This document shows, in pieces, positions 1 to 10,441 of a DNA stretch of 64,000 bases (position 1 is its first letter; each line of letters starts with the position of its first letter). A model generated the notes under the pieces. The model had not been told where the DNA came from, ran no database searches, and saw nothing but the letters and a program-made list of their open reading frames with translations. The position numbers were made by a program, and so were the translations under genes. The DNA comes from Flavobacteriaceae bacterium (lineage in GTDB: Bacteria > Bacteroidota > Bacteroidia > Flavobacteriales > Flavobacteriaceae), in the NCBI GenBank assembly GCA_013373635.1, contig JABXHN010000019.1, forward strand, positions 1 through 64,000, read 5' to 3'.

Positions 1-1
1 C

Positions 2-781
2 AATGCTTTAACAGAAGACTTTAAAGGAGAATCATCCACTGAATCGACTACAACTACTATTGATGAAGACTGCCCTAATGATGTGGCATTATTATTGCCC
101 ATAAATGAAGAAGAGGATCGAATTATTACAAATGAATTAAGAGAACGCGAGAAATGCATCTTTGAAATGCTTACAAAAAATTCAGATGATTTTATAAGAG
201 AGCTTTTAAGTAATTTTGAAGGAGAATCTGAATTTGATGTGAAATTAATTTCTAGAGATGGTGTATTTGATGATGATTCCGAAGTTAATGCAAAAACAAA
301 TCCATCTATTGAAAATGGAGAAATAACGATAGAGTTTAACAGTAATATACTTAAAGATTACGGTGTATTATCAATAGCAAGAACATTCCTACACGAATTA
401 ATTCACGCTAAAATGTACTATGTATTATATTCAACAAATACAGATTTAGAAGAAATGGAATTTCTTGAAACTTTCACAAAATATGATAATAAATATACTC
501 AATCATATAATGCTCAACATCAAACCATGGCAGAACTTTATGTGAATACTATGACAAGTGCTTTAAAAAAGTTTCATAGGTCAGCATTACTAGATGAATA
601 TAATTTCTTGCATGAAAGTGAAAATTTTAACGACTCCTTTTATGAGAGTCTTGCGTGGAGGGGATTACAAAATCAAAATGTAGAGGCATATAATCAACTG
701 GATAAATCTAAAAAAGAAGCGCTAAATAAATTATACGAAGAATTTTTACCAGAGTTAACTAAAAATTGCAACACTAATTAA
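2..781 (+). CDS. Hypothetical protein with HExxH-like motif (ARTFLHELIHAKMYY), 5' truncated by window edge
   Basis: The frame stays open upstream of the listed 83 start to base 2 (NALTEDFKGESSTESTTTTIDEDCPNDVALLLP...). HELIHA resembles SprT-like/zincin motifs. Confidence 0.6.
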   Translation, partial: NALTEDFKGESSTESTTTTIDEDCPNDVALLLPINEEEDRIITNELREREKCIFEMLTKNSDDFIRELLSNFEGESEFDVKLISRDGVFDDDSEVNAKTNPSIENGEITIEFNSNILKDYGVLSIARTFLHELIHAKMYYVLYSTNTDLEEMEFLETFTKYDNKYTQSYNAQHQTMAELYVNTMTSALKKFHRSALLDEYNFLHESENFNDSFYESLAWRGLQNQNVEAYNQLDKSKKEALNKLYEEFLPELTKNCNTN

Positions 782-782
782 T

Positions 783-1178
783 ATGAAAAATTTAATAATT
801 ACACTCGCTTTCCTTTTTTACACATTCTCATTTAGTTTTGCTCAAGAATCTATAATGAAAAGAGATAGTATATTTATAAACATTGATGGTGTTGATTTTC
901 AAACTTCACAATACAATAAGAATATAATAACCCCTATTGTAGCTTCTAACCCTTTTAAAGAAATTAAATTTATTGAGTTAGAAGAATTAGATAGCTTACA
1001 ATATAATGAGTCTATTAGCTTCGAAAGTTTTATTAGTTTTTCTGAGTTTATATATCCAAAAAGTTCAGTAACAAATTTGAATGAATTATATAAAAAAACA
1101 GCCCATAAGAATCTATTTTTTATTTCAAAGAAAAACAATAGAATAACTAGAATAAAAGTATATGTTTCAATTAATTAA
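783..1178 (+). CDS. Hypothetical secreted protein (signal peptide)
   Basis: ORF with hydrophobic N-terminus MKNLIITLAFLFYTFSFSFAQ; 1 nt after the previous stop. Confidence 0.5.
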   Translation: MKNLIITLAFLFYTFSFSFAQESIMKRDSIFINIDGVDFQTSQYNKNIITPIVASNPFKEIKFIELEELDSLQYNESISFESFISFSEFIYPKSSVTNLNELYKKTAHKNLFFISKKNNRITRIKVYVSIN

Positions 1179-1231
1179 CAAATATGCCTCATGCACTGTT
1201 GATTTATGTTTATCTTAAATAAAATACAATT

Positions 1232-1529
1232 ATGAAATTACATCTCTGCATTCAAAAATTTATTCAATTTCAGCAAAGAAGCTTCTTTAAAAGACTTTTC
1301 GTACTTCTTTCTCTTTAATATTATAATTACCGTTATTTTTGAATTGATATTCAATAAATACGGATTCCCTTCCTCTTTTTATTCTGTTTATAGAGCAATC
1401 ACATTTGCTGTGCTTTTATCAGTAGGATTTAGAAGAATAAAGAACACAGGGCATTCACCTTGGCTTGTATTTATTCCTATTGTCAATTTAATATTAGCAG
1501 GTATGCCTGAAAAAGAAAAGCAATCTTAA
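1232..1529 (+). pseudogene. DUF805-like small membrane protein with frameshift just after the start codon
   Basis: Frame 1236-1529 reads NYISAFKNLFNFSKEASLKDFSYFFLFNIIITVIFELIFNKYGFPSSFYS...GFRRIKNTGHSPWLVFIPIVNLILAGMPEKEKQS. The ATG at 1232 is one base out of frame, with an extra A in ATGAAATTAC. Confidence 0.6.
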
Positions 1530-1571
1530 AAGTCTATTTAATATCATTATTTATTTTACTACTTTTAGTTC

Positions 1572-2996
1572 ATGCGAACTAAACAACTTGGGCTCTTACT
1601 AGGTCCACTACTTTTCTTATCGAGTTTTTTAATTTCTGAACCACTAATATCTCCAATTGGGGACCATGTGATTGCTGTGGCTATCTGGATGATTACCTGG
1701 TGGGTTACCGAAGCAGTATCCATTTCTGTGACTGCTCTTTTACCACTATTGCTCTTCCCTCTATTAAAAATCATGCCTATTGACGAGGTAGGAGGCTACT
1801 ATGGATCTCCCATTATCTTTTTGTTTTTTGGAGGTTTTGTCTTAGCCTTGGCTTTGGAAAAAGTCAATCTTCACCGAAGAATTGCACTGACCATTATCAA
1901 ATACACAGGAGCCACTCCCAATAAGGTCATCTTAGGCTTTATGATCGCTACTGCTTTTTTGAGTATGTGGATTTCCAATACAGCCACTACTGTTGTGATG
2001 CTACCCATCGCTATGTCGGTCATTTATTTACTGATAAAAGATGAAGATGGATTTACTAAAAAGGATAAGAACTTTGCGCTGAGTGTGATGCTCGGTATTG
2101 CATTCTCCGCCAATGCAGGAGGTATAGCCACTGTTATTGGAACACCTCCAAATTCGGTGCTGATTGGACTTCTTGAAAACGAATACCATATTGAAATTTC
2201 CTTTTTAAAATGGATGGTACTGGGTTTACCCTTTTCAGCACTAATGATTGGAATCATCTATTTCGTGCTCATTAAATTTTATCCATCCACTGGGCTCAAT
2301 TTTAACGCTTCCAAAAACGTTATTCAAGAAGAATTAGAAAAGTTAGGTCCCACCAGCTCCAGAGAAAAACACGTGCTCCTAATTTTTGGAATCACTATTG
2401 CATTGTGGATCTCAAGAACATTGATTAATTCTGTGTTTCCTGGATTAAAAATAAATGACACCATGATCAGTATGGCAGGAGCTATTGCTATGTTTGCGAT
2501 ACCTCATTCTCTTAAAAAAGGGGATTTTATTCTCGAGTGGAAAGACACTCAAAAGCTAGCATGGGGAATCCTAATCTTATTTGGTGGAGGTTTAGCGCTC
2601 GCAAAAGGAATGTCTGCAAGTGGAATTGTCGACAGTGTATCTGAACTGATTTCAAACGCCAACCTACCGGTGCTTATCACTGTTGGAATCCTCATCGCAT
2701 TGATGCTTTTCTTAACAGAACTGATGAGCAATGTCGCCCTTGTTGCTGTTCTTGCCCCAGTAGTAGCAGGAATTGCCATTGGATTGGAAATCCCGATACT
2801 CTATTTGCTGATCCCAGTGACCATTGCCAGCAGTTGTGCCTTTATGCTACCGATGGCTACACCTCCAAACGCCATCGTATTTGCATCTGGATACATCAAA
2901 GTTAAGGATATGGTTCGCGTCGGTATCTTTTTAAACCTCATCGCTGTATTTCTACTCATTATAGCCTACCAATTTATAATTCCATTATTGTTTTAA
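1572..2996 (+). CDS. SLC13/DASS family sodium:anion symporter
   Basis: 474 aa polytopic protein; SNTATTVVMLPIA and IGTPPNSV / MATPPNAIVFASGY motifs typical of DASS transporters. Confidence 0.85.
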   Translation: MRTKQLGLLLGPLLFLSSFLISEPLISPIGDHVIAVAIWMITWWVTEAVSISVTALLPLLLFPLLKIMPIDEVGGYYGSPIIFLFFGGFVLALALEKVNLHRRIALTIIKYTGATPNKVILGFMIATAFLSMWISNTATTVVMLPIAMSVIYLLIKDEDGFTKKDKNFALSVMLGIAFSANAGGIATVIGTPPNSVLIGLLENEYHIEISFLKWMVLGLPFSALMIGIIYFVLIKFYPSTGLNFNASKNVIQEELEKLGPTSSREKHVLLIFGITIALWISRTLINSVFPGLKINDTMISMAGAIAMFAIPHSLKKGDFILEWKDTQKLAWGILILFGGGLALAKGMSASGIVDSVSELISNANLPVLITVGILIALMLFLTELMSNVALVAVLAPVVAGIAIGLEIPILYLLIPVTIASSCAFMLPMATPPNAIVFASGYIKVKDMVRVGIFLNLIAVFLLIIAYQFIIPLLF

Positions 2997-3064
2997 TAAT
3001 TGTACAAACAAAGCAGAAACTCTATCTTTAAACTCAATTATAAACTTAACTTAAACCCTTACAT

Positions 3065-5569
3065 ATGCTTACTAAAAAAATAAGCCTTGTACTTCTTGGA
3101 GCTTTTATGCTCGGGACTACCTCTTCCAACGCTCAAATGTGGTGGAACAAGAAAAAGAAAGCTGCTCCTGTAGAGCAACAAAAACCAAAACCCAAAATAG
3201 ATAAGAATGCTCCAAAACCCTATTCAGAGGTCATCACTAAAGAAGCCATCACAGATGAAGGATTGTTTAGCGTACACAAAATAGGAGCTGATCGCTACTA
3301 TGAAATCCCCGACTCCTTACTAGGAAAAGAAATGCTGATGGTAAGCCGTATTGCCAAAACAGCTAACGGAATCGGATTCGGCGGTGGAAAAATCAACACT
3401 CAAGTACTTCGCTGGGAAAAGAAAGAGAATATGATCAATTTAAGAGTCGTAAGCCATGATATTGTGGCTGATGATGACTTACCAATTAAAGAAGCGGTGG
3501 TTAACTCTAACTTTGAACCGGTACTTTTTTCCTTTAAAATAGAAGCGCTGAGAAACGATTCCATTGTAAAGAGTTCTGTAATCAAAGCTTCTGATTTGTT
3601 TTCAAAAGATGTCAAAGCACTAGGAATGCCTGATTCTTATAGAAAACGCTACAAGGTGACTCGATTGGATAGCGATAAGAGTTTTATCGAAAGCATTAAA
3701 TCCTACCCATTAAACATAGAAGCGAGACACGTAAAAACCTATATCGCATCAGCTCCTCCTTCTAATTCTAGTTTAGGTACCATCTCAGTAGAGATCAACA
3801 ATTCAATGATCTTACTTCCTGAAAACCCAATGAAACGTCGTTATTTTGACAAAAGAGTGGGTTGGTTTAAACGCGATCAAGTTGATTATGGATTAGAAGA
3901 TCAAAAAACTAAAACTGTTTCCTTTTTAGATCGTTGGAGATTAGAAGTTAAGGATGAGGATGTAGCGAAATTCAAAAGAGGAGAACTCGTAGTGCCTAAA
4001 AAACAAATCGTTTATTACATCGATAGAGCCACTCCAAAAAAATGGGTTCCATATATCAAGCAAGGAATTGAAGATTGGCAGGTTGCTTTTGAAGCTGCTG
4101 GATTTAAAGATGCCATCATCGCCAAAGACCCTCCAACTGTTGAAGAAGATCCAGAGTGGTCTCCTGAAGATGTTCGCTACTCTGTAGTACGTTATTTGGC
4201 TTCTCCAATCCCTAATGCCAATGGACCTCACGTAAGTGATCCAAGAACAGGAGAAATCTTAGAATCAGACATCAATTGGTACCACAATGTCATGAGCCTT
4301 CTTCGAAACTGGTTCTTTGTTCAAACAGCTGCCATCAATCCAGAAGCTCAAACAGATGCCTTTAAGGATGAAGTGATGGGAAGACTAATTCGTTTTGTAT
4401 CCTCTCATGAAGTAGGTCACACCCTTGGATTACCTCACAATATGGGGTCTAGCTCTGCTTACCCTGTAGATTCACTACGCTCTGCGAGCTTTACCAAAAA
4501 ATACGGTACCGCACCCTCAATTATGGATTATGCCCGATTTAACTACGTTGCACAACCCGAGGATAAAGGAGTGGCTTTGATGCCCAATATTGGAATCTAT
4601 GACAAATACGCTATTGAATGGGGATACCGTCCAATCTTAGATACTTCAGCCGAAGATGAAAAACCAATTTTAGATCAGTGGATTTTAAAGCACGATGGAG
4701 ATCCATTGTATCGATTTGGACATCAACAAGCCGGAGACGTTGTAGACCCAAGTTCTCAAACTGAAGACTTAGGTGACAATGCCATCTTAGCGAGTCAATA
4801 CGGAATCAAAAACCTTCAGAGAATCGTTCCAAATCTCATTCAATGGACTGAGGAAGACGGTAAAGATTACGATGAATTAGATACGCTTTACAAGCAAGTA
4901 CTATCTCAATTCAATCGTTATATGGGACATGTATCCAACAATATCGGTGGTGTCTATGAAAATCACAAAACCTACGATCAAGAAGGAGCGGTCTACACCC
5001 TGGTAAGCAAAGACCATCAGAGAAATGCTATTCAATTCTTACACAAAGAGCTCTTTGAAACTCCACAGTGGATGATTGACAAAGACCTCTTTAGCAAAAT
5101 TGAATATTCAGGAGCTGTAGAGCGAATTCGTTCCATGCAAGAACGCACCCTCAACAATATTTTGAGTTTAGGAAAAATGGCGCGACTCATTGAGCAAGAA
5201 ACGCTTTATGGAACAAAGGCTTTATCACTAGTAGAAATGACCTCATCACTCCGAAAGGGAATCTGGTCAGAACTCTACAGTGGAAAATCAATTGACACCT
5301 ACAGAAGAAACCTTCAAAAGGCTCATATTGATCGATTGGGATACTTACTTACTGCTAAGAATCAATCAAAACAACCAGATTGGGGAGGTTATATCAAATC
5401 AACTGCTGTAAATACTTCTCAATCAGATATTCGTTCGGTTGCTAAAGCAGAACTGATCAATCTTAAAAATCAAATCAATTCTTCCAAAGGAAACTTTAGC
5501 GATCAAATGAGTCGTTATCACTTAGATGATTCTGTTTCTAGAATTAATGAATTATTAGATCCAAAATAA
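3065..5569 (+). CDS. Zinc-dependent metalloprotease (DUF5117/DUF4953-type, metzincin motif)
   Basis: HEVGHTLGLPHN motif (HExxHxxGxxH); signal peptide; ~834 aa. Confidence 0.88.
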   Translation: MLTKKISLVLLGAFMLGTTSSNAQMWWNKKKKAAPVEQQKPKPKIDKNAPKPYSEVITKEAITDEGLFSVHKIGADRYYEIPDSLLGKEMLMVSRIAKTANGIGFGGGKINTQVLRWEKKENMINLRVVSHDIVADDDLPIKEAVVNSNFEPVLFSFKIEALRNDSIVKSSVIKASDLFSKDVKALGMPDSYRKRYKVTRLDSDKSFIESIKSYPLNIEARHVKTYIASAPPSNSSLGTISVEINNSMILLPENPMKRRYFDKRVGWFKRDQVDYGLEDQKTKTVSFLDRWRLEVKDEDVAKFKRGELVVPKKQIVYYIDRATPKKWVPYIKQGIEDWQVAFEAAGFKDAIIAKDPPTVEEDPEWSPEDVRYSVVRYLASPIPNANGPHVSDPRTGEILESDINWYHNVMSLLRNWFFVQTAAINPEAQTDAFKDEVMGRLIRFVSSHEVGHTLGLPHNMGSSSAYPVDSLRSASFTKKYGTAPSIMDYARFNYVAQPEDKGVALMPNIGIYDKYAIEWGYRPILDTSAEDEKPILDQWILKHDGDPLYRFGHQQAGDVVDPSSQTEDLGDNAILASQYGIKNLQRIVPNLIQWTEEDGKDYDELDTLYKQVLSQFNRYMGHVSNNIGGVYENHKTYDQEGAVYTLVSKDHQRNAIQFLHKELFETPQWMIDKDLFSKIEYSGAVERIRSMQERTLNNILSLGKMARLIEQETLYGTKALSLVEMTSSLRKGIWSELYSGKSIDTYRRNLQKAHIDRLGYLLTAKNQSKQPDWGGYIKSTAVNTSQSDIRSVAKAELINLKNQINSSKGNFSDQMSRYHLDDSVSRINELLDPK

Positions 5570-5590
5570 TTGACTAAAGCATTATAATTA

Positions 5591-5620
5591 AAACCTCCAC
5601 CGAAAGTGGGGGTTTTTTTT
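5591..5620 (+). terminator. Rho-independent terminator
   Basis: AAACCTCCAC-CGAAA-GTGGGGGTTTTTTTT hairpin plus U-run just downstream of the protease gene. Confidence 0.85.
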
Positions 5621-5699
5621 ATGATATGTTTAACAGCCTCATTTTAAACCTTTTTATGCTAAGGCTGTCTTAGTATTAAACACAAAAAAAATTAAGATC

Positions 5700-6266
5700 A
5701 TGAAAAAATTAGTATTGACAACCCTCTTAGCAATTGCAGTTTCTTCTGTTGCTATTGCCCAATATGCTCCAAGATCTGGTGGAATGAAAATGATGCAAAT
5801 GCATCAGCAAGAGAATTTCACTCCTGAACAACGCGCTACTTTAAAAGCTAAAAAGCTAACACTAGCACTTGAATTGTCTGATAAGCAACAAAAAGAATTA
5901 GAAAAACTCTTTAGTGAGGAAGGAAAGATGATGCAGAAGCATCACCAAAAAATGAAAGCTGATAAAGAGGCTGGAAAAGAAGTCAATCGTTACGACATGA
6001 TGAACGAGCATATGGATCTTCAAATTGATCACCAACGTAAGATTAAAAACATCCTCAATGAAGACCAATACGCAAAATGGTCAAAAATGAATAGGCATCA
6101 AGGGATGAAAAAAGCCCCTAAGGGAAAAATGATGATGCATCAAAAAGCTAAAATAATGCATAAGGGAGCTACCAAAGATCACCAGTGCATTGGTGATTGT
6201 AAAATGGAAGGAAAGGGGCACAAAAAAGGAGCCATGTATCAAAACAAGACTCCAATGAGAAGATAA
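5700..6266 (+). CDS. Periplasmic Spy/CpxP (LTxxQ)-like protein with Met/His-rich tail
   Basis: Signal peptide, FTPEQRATLKAKKLTLALELSDKQQKELEKLF repeat-like helices, C-terminal His/Met/Lys-rich region. Confidence 0.65.
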   Translation: MKKLVLTTLLAIAVSSVAIAQYAPRSGGMKMMQMHQQENFTPEQRATLKAKKLTLALELSDKQQKELEKLFSEEGKMMQKHHQKMKADKEAGKEVNRYDMMNEHMDLQIDHQRKIKNILNEDQYAKWSKMNRHQGMKKAPKGKMMMHQKAKIMHKGATKDHQCIGDCKMEGKGHKKGAMYQNKTPMRR

Positions 6267-6300
6267 AAATCGTCTGGTTAACGATTTAGTTTAGTTTGAC

Positions 6301-6339
6301 ACCCCCAAAGCAGTTGAATGTTTTGGGGGTATTTTTTTT
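6301..6339. terminator. Terminator hairpin between convergent genes
   Basis: ACCCCCAAAG...TTTTGGGGGTATTTTTTT. Confidence 0.8.
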
Positions 6340-7627
6340 ACTTCAACTCTTCCACAAAATCTGCTAGGGCTGCAACAGTCTTATCTAAATCTTCATAGCT
6401 CAAAGCATCGTTTAAGAAATAACTTTCAAATGCTGATGGTGGGAGGTAGATTCCTCTATCGAGCATTCCGTGAAAATAGGATTTAAAAGTATCGTTATTG
6501 CCTAGGGCTGATGTTTTAAAATCTACTACTGGAGTATCTGAAAAGTGAACCGAAATCATCGAACCAAATCGATTGATTTGAGCAGTGACTCCTGCTTGGT
6601 TTAAAACGTGTTCCAATCCTAGGTGTAAATACTCGGTTTTCTTCGCCAGACGATCAAATACTTCAGCGTCCTTATTCAAGGCTTCTAGCATGGCGAGTCC
6701 TGCTGCCATAGCCAGTGGATTTCCACTGAGAGTTCCTGCTTGATATACGGGCCCTTCAGGAGCTAAATGACTCATGATTTCAGCAGAAGCTGCAAAAGCT
6801 CCCACGGGAAGTCCACCTCCGATGACTTTTCCAAAACATACAATATCGGCTTTGATTCCCAAGACTTCTTGAGCTCCCCCTCTACCAAGTCTAAATCCAG
6901 TCATCACCTCATCAAAAATAAGCAGCATGTTTTGCTCATCACAAAGGGTTCTCAATCCAGATATAAACTCAGGACTCGGTGGAATACATCCCATATTACC
7001 AGCTACAGGCTCAATGATGATCGCTGCTATTTCTCCTAGATTGGCATCGACTAATTGTCGAACTGATTCCAAATTGTTATAAGTAGCCAACAAGGTGTCT
7101 TTTGCGGTACCCTGAGTAACTCCAGGACTGTTGGGTGAACCAAAAGTAACAGCACCACTACCTGCTTGTATCAAGAATGAATCTGAATGACCGTGGTAAC
7201 AACCTTCAAACTTGATAATCTTATCCTTGTGAGTATAACCTCTAGCCAAACGAACTGCTGACATACAGGCCTCAGTTCCAGAATTTACAAAGCGTATTTT
7301 TTCAATATGAGGAACCATTTCAACAGCCAAAGAAGCTAATTTGGTTTCAATTTCTGTTGGAGTTCCAAATGATGTTCCTAATTGTGCCTTTTGAACCACC
7401 GCATCGATCACCGGCTCAAAGGCATGTCCTAAAATAAGCGGACCCCAAGAAGCGATAAAATCGATATAGGTATTTCCATCGACATCTTCTAAATAAGCTC
7501 CTTTAGCCTTTTGGATGAAAACTGGAGTTCCTCCTACAGATTTAAAGGCTCTCACCGGAGAATTGACTCCTCCAGGAATTACTTGATTCGATTCTGAAAA
7601 TAGTTGACTAGATCGTTGGTATCTCAT
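6338..7627 (-). CDS. hemL: Glutamate-1-semialdehyde 2,1-aminomutase
   Basis: 429 aa; [41 protein letters not shown] motifs. Confidence 0.96.
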   Translation of the reverse strand: MRYQRSSQLFSESNQVIPGGVNSPVRAFKSVGGTPVFIQKAKGAYLEDVDGNTYIDFIASWGPLILGHAFEPVIDAVVQKAQLGTSFGTPTEIETKLASLAVEMVPHIEKIRFVNSGTEACMSAVRLARGYTHKDKIIKFEGCYHGHSDSFLIQAGSGAVTFGSPNSPGVTQGTAKDTLLATYNNLESVRQLVDANLGEIAAIIIEPVAGNMGCIPPSPEFISGLRTLCDEQNMLLIFDEVMTGFRLGRGGAQEVLGIKADIVCFGKVIGGGLPVGAFAASAEIMSHLAPEGPVYQAGTLSGNPLAMAAGLAMLEALNKDAEVFDRLAKKTEYLHLGLEHVLNQAGVTAQINRFGSMISVHFSDTPVVDFKTSALGNNDTFKSYFHGMLDRGIYLPPSAFESYFLNDALSYEDLDKTVAALADFVEELK

Positions 7628-7628
7628 A

Positions 7629-8420
7629 TTAATTGGCTATAATAAGTTCTTGTCCTGATTTAATTGAATTGTTTTTAAGCTGATTCCACTTCTTCAAATC
7701 ACTGATGGGAACCCCGTAAAGTTTTGAAATATAATACAGTGTTTCCCCTTTTGAAACTAGATGGGTTTGTCTATTGTTCTTGTTTTTAGAAATGAGTGGT
7801 TTTTGGTCCTTTTTCTCAGCAGAGACTGTTTGTTTTTGGGGATATTGATACACCAAAGCTTGCTGCTTCTTGCGATAACGAATCTTGTCATAAGACTTTA
7901 AGTCATAAGCCTTGATATAAGAAACTAATCGACGAGCGTATTTGCGATCGGTTGCATAACCAGCCTTCTTGAGTCCCTTGGCCCAAGCTTTGTAATCTCT
8001 TGGCCTATAATTGAACAAAAACGAATAGCGATTTCTTTGAGTTAAAAACAAGGAGTGATCTCTATACGATTCTCTAGGCGAATCATACACCCTAAAACAT
8101 TCATCCTTGGCATCGTCATCGTGAAGAACTGATTTCCCCTCCCATCCCGTATGGCATTTGATTCCAAAGTGATTGTTAGATGTTTTAGCTAGTGTACTTT
8201 TTCCAGCTCCACTTTCTAAAATTCCCTGAGCGAGTGTAATACTTGCGGGAATTCCAAATTCTCTCATCTCATCCTGTGCTATAGGGGCATAGGTTTTTAT
8301 ATAGGAGCGCACCTCATCATTGGTATTCACTCTTGCAGTAAATACAAATGGCTTTTTGATAATCGAACAAGATTGCAATGCCAAACTCAGTATCGAAAAA
8401 AGAACGAAGTACTTTCTCAT
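7629..8420 (-). CDS. Glucosaminidase-domain lipoprotein with C-terminal LysM
   Basis: [30 protein letters not shown] (glucosaminidase) and [29 protein letters not shown] (LysM). Confidence 0.92.
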   Translation of the reverse strand: MRKYFVLFSILSLALQSCSIIKKPFVFTARVNTNDEVRSYIKTYAPIAQDEMREFGIPASITLAQGILESGAGKSTLAKTSNNHFGIKCHTGWEGKSVLHDDDAKDECFRVYDSPRESYRDHSLFLTQRNRYSFLFNYRPRDYKAWAKGLKKAGYATDRKYARRLVSYIKAYDLKSYDKIRYRKKQQALVYQYPQKQTVSAEKKDQKPLISKNKNNRQTHLVSKGETLYYISKLYGVPISDLKKWNQLKNNSIKSGQELIIAN

Positions 8421-9328
8421 GATTGTATTTCAAAACTATATTTTGTTCGTAAATAGGTATTCATACCATCTATCGCTTGTAAACCACCCGTGTGAATCAT
8501 CAACACACGATCGGAAGGTTTAAAGTAATCCTTTTGTGCTAAATCAATGATACCGTAAATCATCTTTGAAGTGTAAATGGGATCGATTAAAATGCCGGTT
8601 TTTTGATAAAAATCATTCATAAAATCTACCAGTTCTCTTGTTATTTTAGCATAACCCCCAAAGTGATAATCAGTGATGAGTTCCCAATTGGATTTAGAGG
8701 TAAAGGTACAAATATCTTTTTTCAAAAAATCACCTTTTAAAGCAGGAAAACCCAAAACATATTGATGATTTAAAGCAGAGCGGATCACTCCTGAGATGGT
8801 GCCTCCAGTTCCAACTGCAAGAGCTATATGGGAAAAAGATTCGTCTTCTTTATTTAATATTTCCTCACAGCCTTTGACCGCGAGCTCATTGGTACCTCCT
8901 TCTGGCAACATATAAAATGAACCGAATTTCGATTGAAGTTGCTCAAAAAATTCTTTGGTGTGCTTTTCTCGATAGACTTCTCTAGACACAAAATGCAATT
9001 GCATTCCACAGGATGACGCAAACTGAAGACTAGGATTTAATTCCCCAAAGGCTAATTCTTCACCTCTTATTACGCCTATAGATTTAAAACCTCTTTCTTT
9101 AGCGGCATATGCAGTAGCGACAATATGATTTGAAAAGGCTCCTCCAAAAGTGAGCAAGGTATCATATCCTAACTCCTCGGCAGCTTTTAAATTGAAGTAC
9201 AGTTTTCGGTATTTATTTCCTGAAATATGAGGATGTAGTAATTCCTCTCTTTTGATAAACAATTCGATTCCCCTCTTTGAAAAGGGCTCAAAGTAAGAGC
9301 TCAAATCAACAAGTGGAGATTTAAGCAT
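8417..9328 (-). CDS. PLP-dependent 1-aminocyclopropane-1-carboxylate deaminase / D-cysteine desulfhydrase family
   Basis: KREELLHPHISGNKYRKL and AVGTGGTISGV; 4-nt overlap with the downstream gene. Confidence 0.85.
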   Translation of the reverse strand: MLKSPLVDLSSYFEPFSKRGIELFIKREELLHPHISGNKYRKLYFNLKAAEELGYDTLLTFGGAFSNHIVATAYAAKERGFKSIGVIRGEELAFGELNPSLQFASSCGMQLHFVSREVYREKHTKEFFEQLQSKFGSFYMLPEGGTNELAVKGCEEILNKEDESFSHIALAVGTGGTISGVIRSALNHQYVLGFPALKGDFLKKDICTFTSKSNWELITDYHFGGYAKITRELVDFMNDFYQKTGILIDPIYTSKMIYGIIDLAQKDYFKPSDRVLMIHTGGLQAIDGMNTYLRTKYSFEIQS

Positions 9329-9483
9329 TATTGTGAATTTGTTTTGGGATCATATCCATAAGGACAATGTCTACAGCCTGATTCACAGCAATATCCTCTT
9401 TTTAAATGATAGCTCTCTGTAAAGACTTTAAACCCCTGATCGGTCCAATAGTAATCTTCTTGTTCTTTTAATTTCATTTTCAT
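9328..9483 (-). CDS. DUF5522-type small Cys-rich protein (51 aa), not in ORF track
   Basis: Hand translation: MKMKLKEQEDYYWTDQGFKVFTESYHLKRGYCCESGCRHCPYGYDPKTNSQ*; TAATG overlap with the 8417-9328 gene. Confidence 0.82.
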   Translation of the reverse strand: MKMKLKEQEDYYWTDQGFKVFTESYHLKRGYCCESGCRHCPYGYDPKTNSQ

Positions 9484-9487
9484 TGTC

Positions 9488-10438
9488 CTATCTAACGTTT
9501 AAATGGGGGTATTTATTGTAGAATTCGGTCTTTCTTTGATCATTTTTTTTTAAAAATTCTCGATGTTCTTGACTTTCGGGCTGAAAGGCTATATGTGATT
9601 CTGACTTGAAAATTGACAAGGCTGTTTTCATATCAGCTTTACAAGAATCATTCATATACAAATTGACAAAACGCTCCCAAATGAGATCGATGGCTAAAGA
9701 ATTAGGATGCAATAAATCACGATCGTAAAAGCGATAATCTCTAAGTTCATCTAAGAGAATCTCATAGCTTGGAAAATATTCACAATCCTGATGGCTATCA
9801 AGGAATTCAAATAGAGCTGTTCTCAAGTGAGCTTTGGAACGATTGTTTTCGATGAGCCCATCTTTCTGATGACGAACTGGAGAGATCGTGAAAATTAATT
9901 GTAGCTGAGGATTTAAAGCTTTGACTGTTTGAAACAGTTGTTCTATAGAGCCATAAATCTCAGTAGTTGAAAGCAGTTTTTTTTCAAATAAGTTCGCATT
10001 CTGTTTGTGGCAGTTCGCGACAATTTGTTGGGACGCTATTAACTCATATGCAAAAGCAGTCCCCAGAGTCACAAACAAATGAGAGGCCTCTTTCAACTGC
10101 TGATGCGCTTGTTGAATTTTAGCGTTCACTGCATTTGCTAATTTAGATCGATCGATTTCACTGAAAGAAGAATGCAAATCGTAGTGAAACCACAAATCTT
10201 TGTCTTGAATGAATTCGTCCTCTTCAAAGTACTTCTGATTTGCAATCGCTGAAATCAAATTAGAAATTGAAACTGGATTATAGCTAATTCCAAAAGGATT
10301 GGAACTCACCTCAAATAAATGACTGGATAGCTTATCTGCTATGGAATCACTAAAACATGACCCCACAAGCATCAACTTTGAATGGTAGTCGATGGAAGTA
10401 TTTGAATTGTAACCTTCTATTTTTGTAGAAAGTTTCAT
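9488..10438 (-). CDS. GSCFA domain protein
   Basis: MLVGSCFSDSIADKLSSHLFEVSSNPFGISYNP signature. Confidence 0.9.
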   Translation of the reverse strand: MKLSTKIEGYNSNTSIDYHSKLMLVGSCFSDSIADKLSSHLFEVSSNPFGISYNPVSISNLISAIANQKYFEEDEFIQDKDLWFHYDLHSSFSEIDRSKLANAVNAKIQQAHQQLKEASHLFVTLGTAFAYELIASQQIVANCHKQNANLFEKKLLSTTEIYGSIEQLFQTVKALNPQLQLIFTISPVRHQKDGLIENNRSKAHLRTALFEFLDSHQDCEYFPSYEILLDELRDYRFYDRDLLHPNSLAIDLIWERFVNLYMNDSCKADMKTALSIFKSESHIAFQPESQEHREFLKKNDQRKTEFYNKYPHLNVR

Positions 10439-10441
10439 CAG

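Noticed and set aside
899-1138. Antisense ORF (79 aa)
   Set aside because: Lies opposite a plausible secreted-protein ORF; no family motif or start context.
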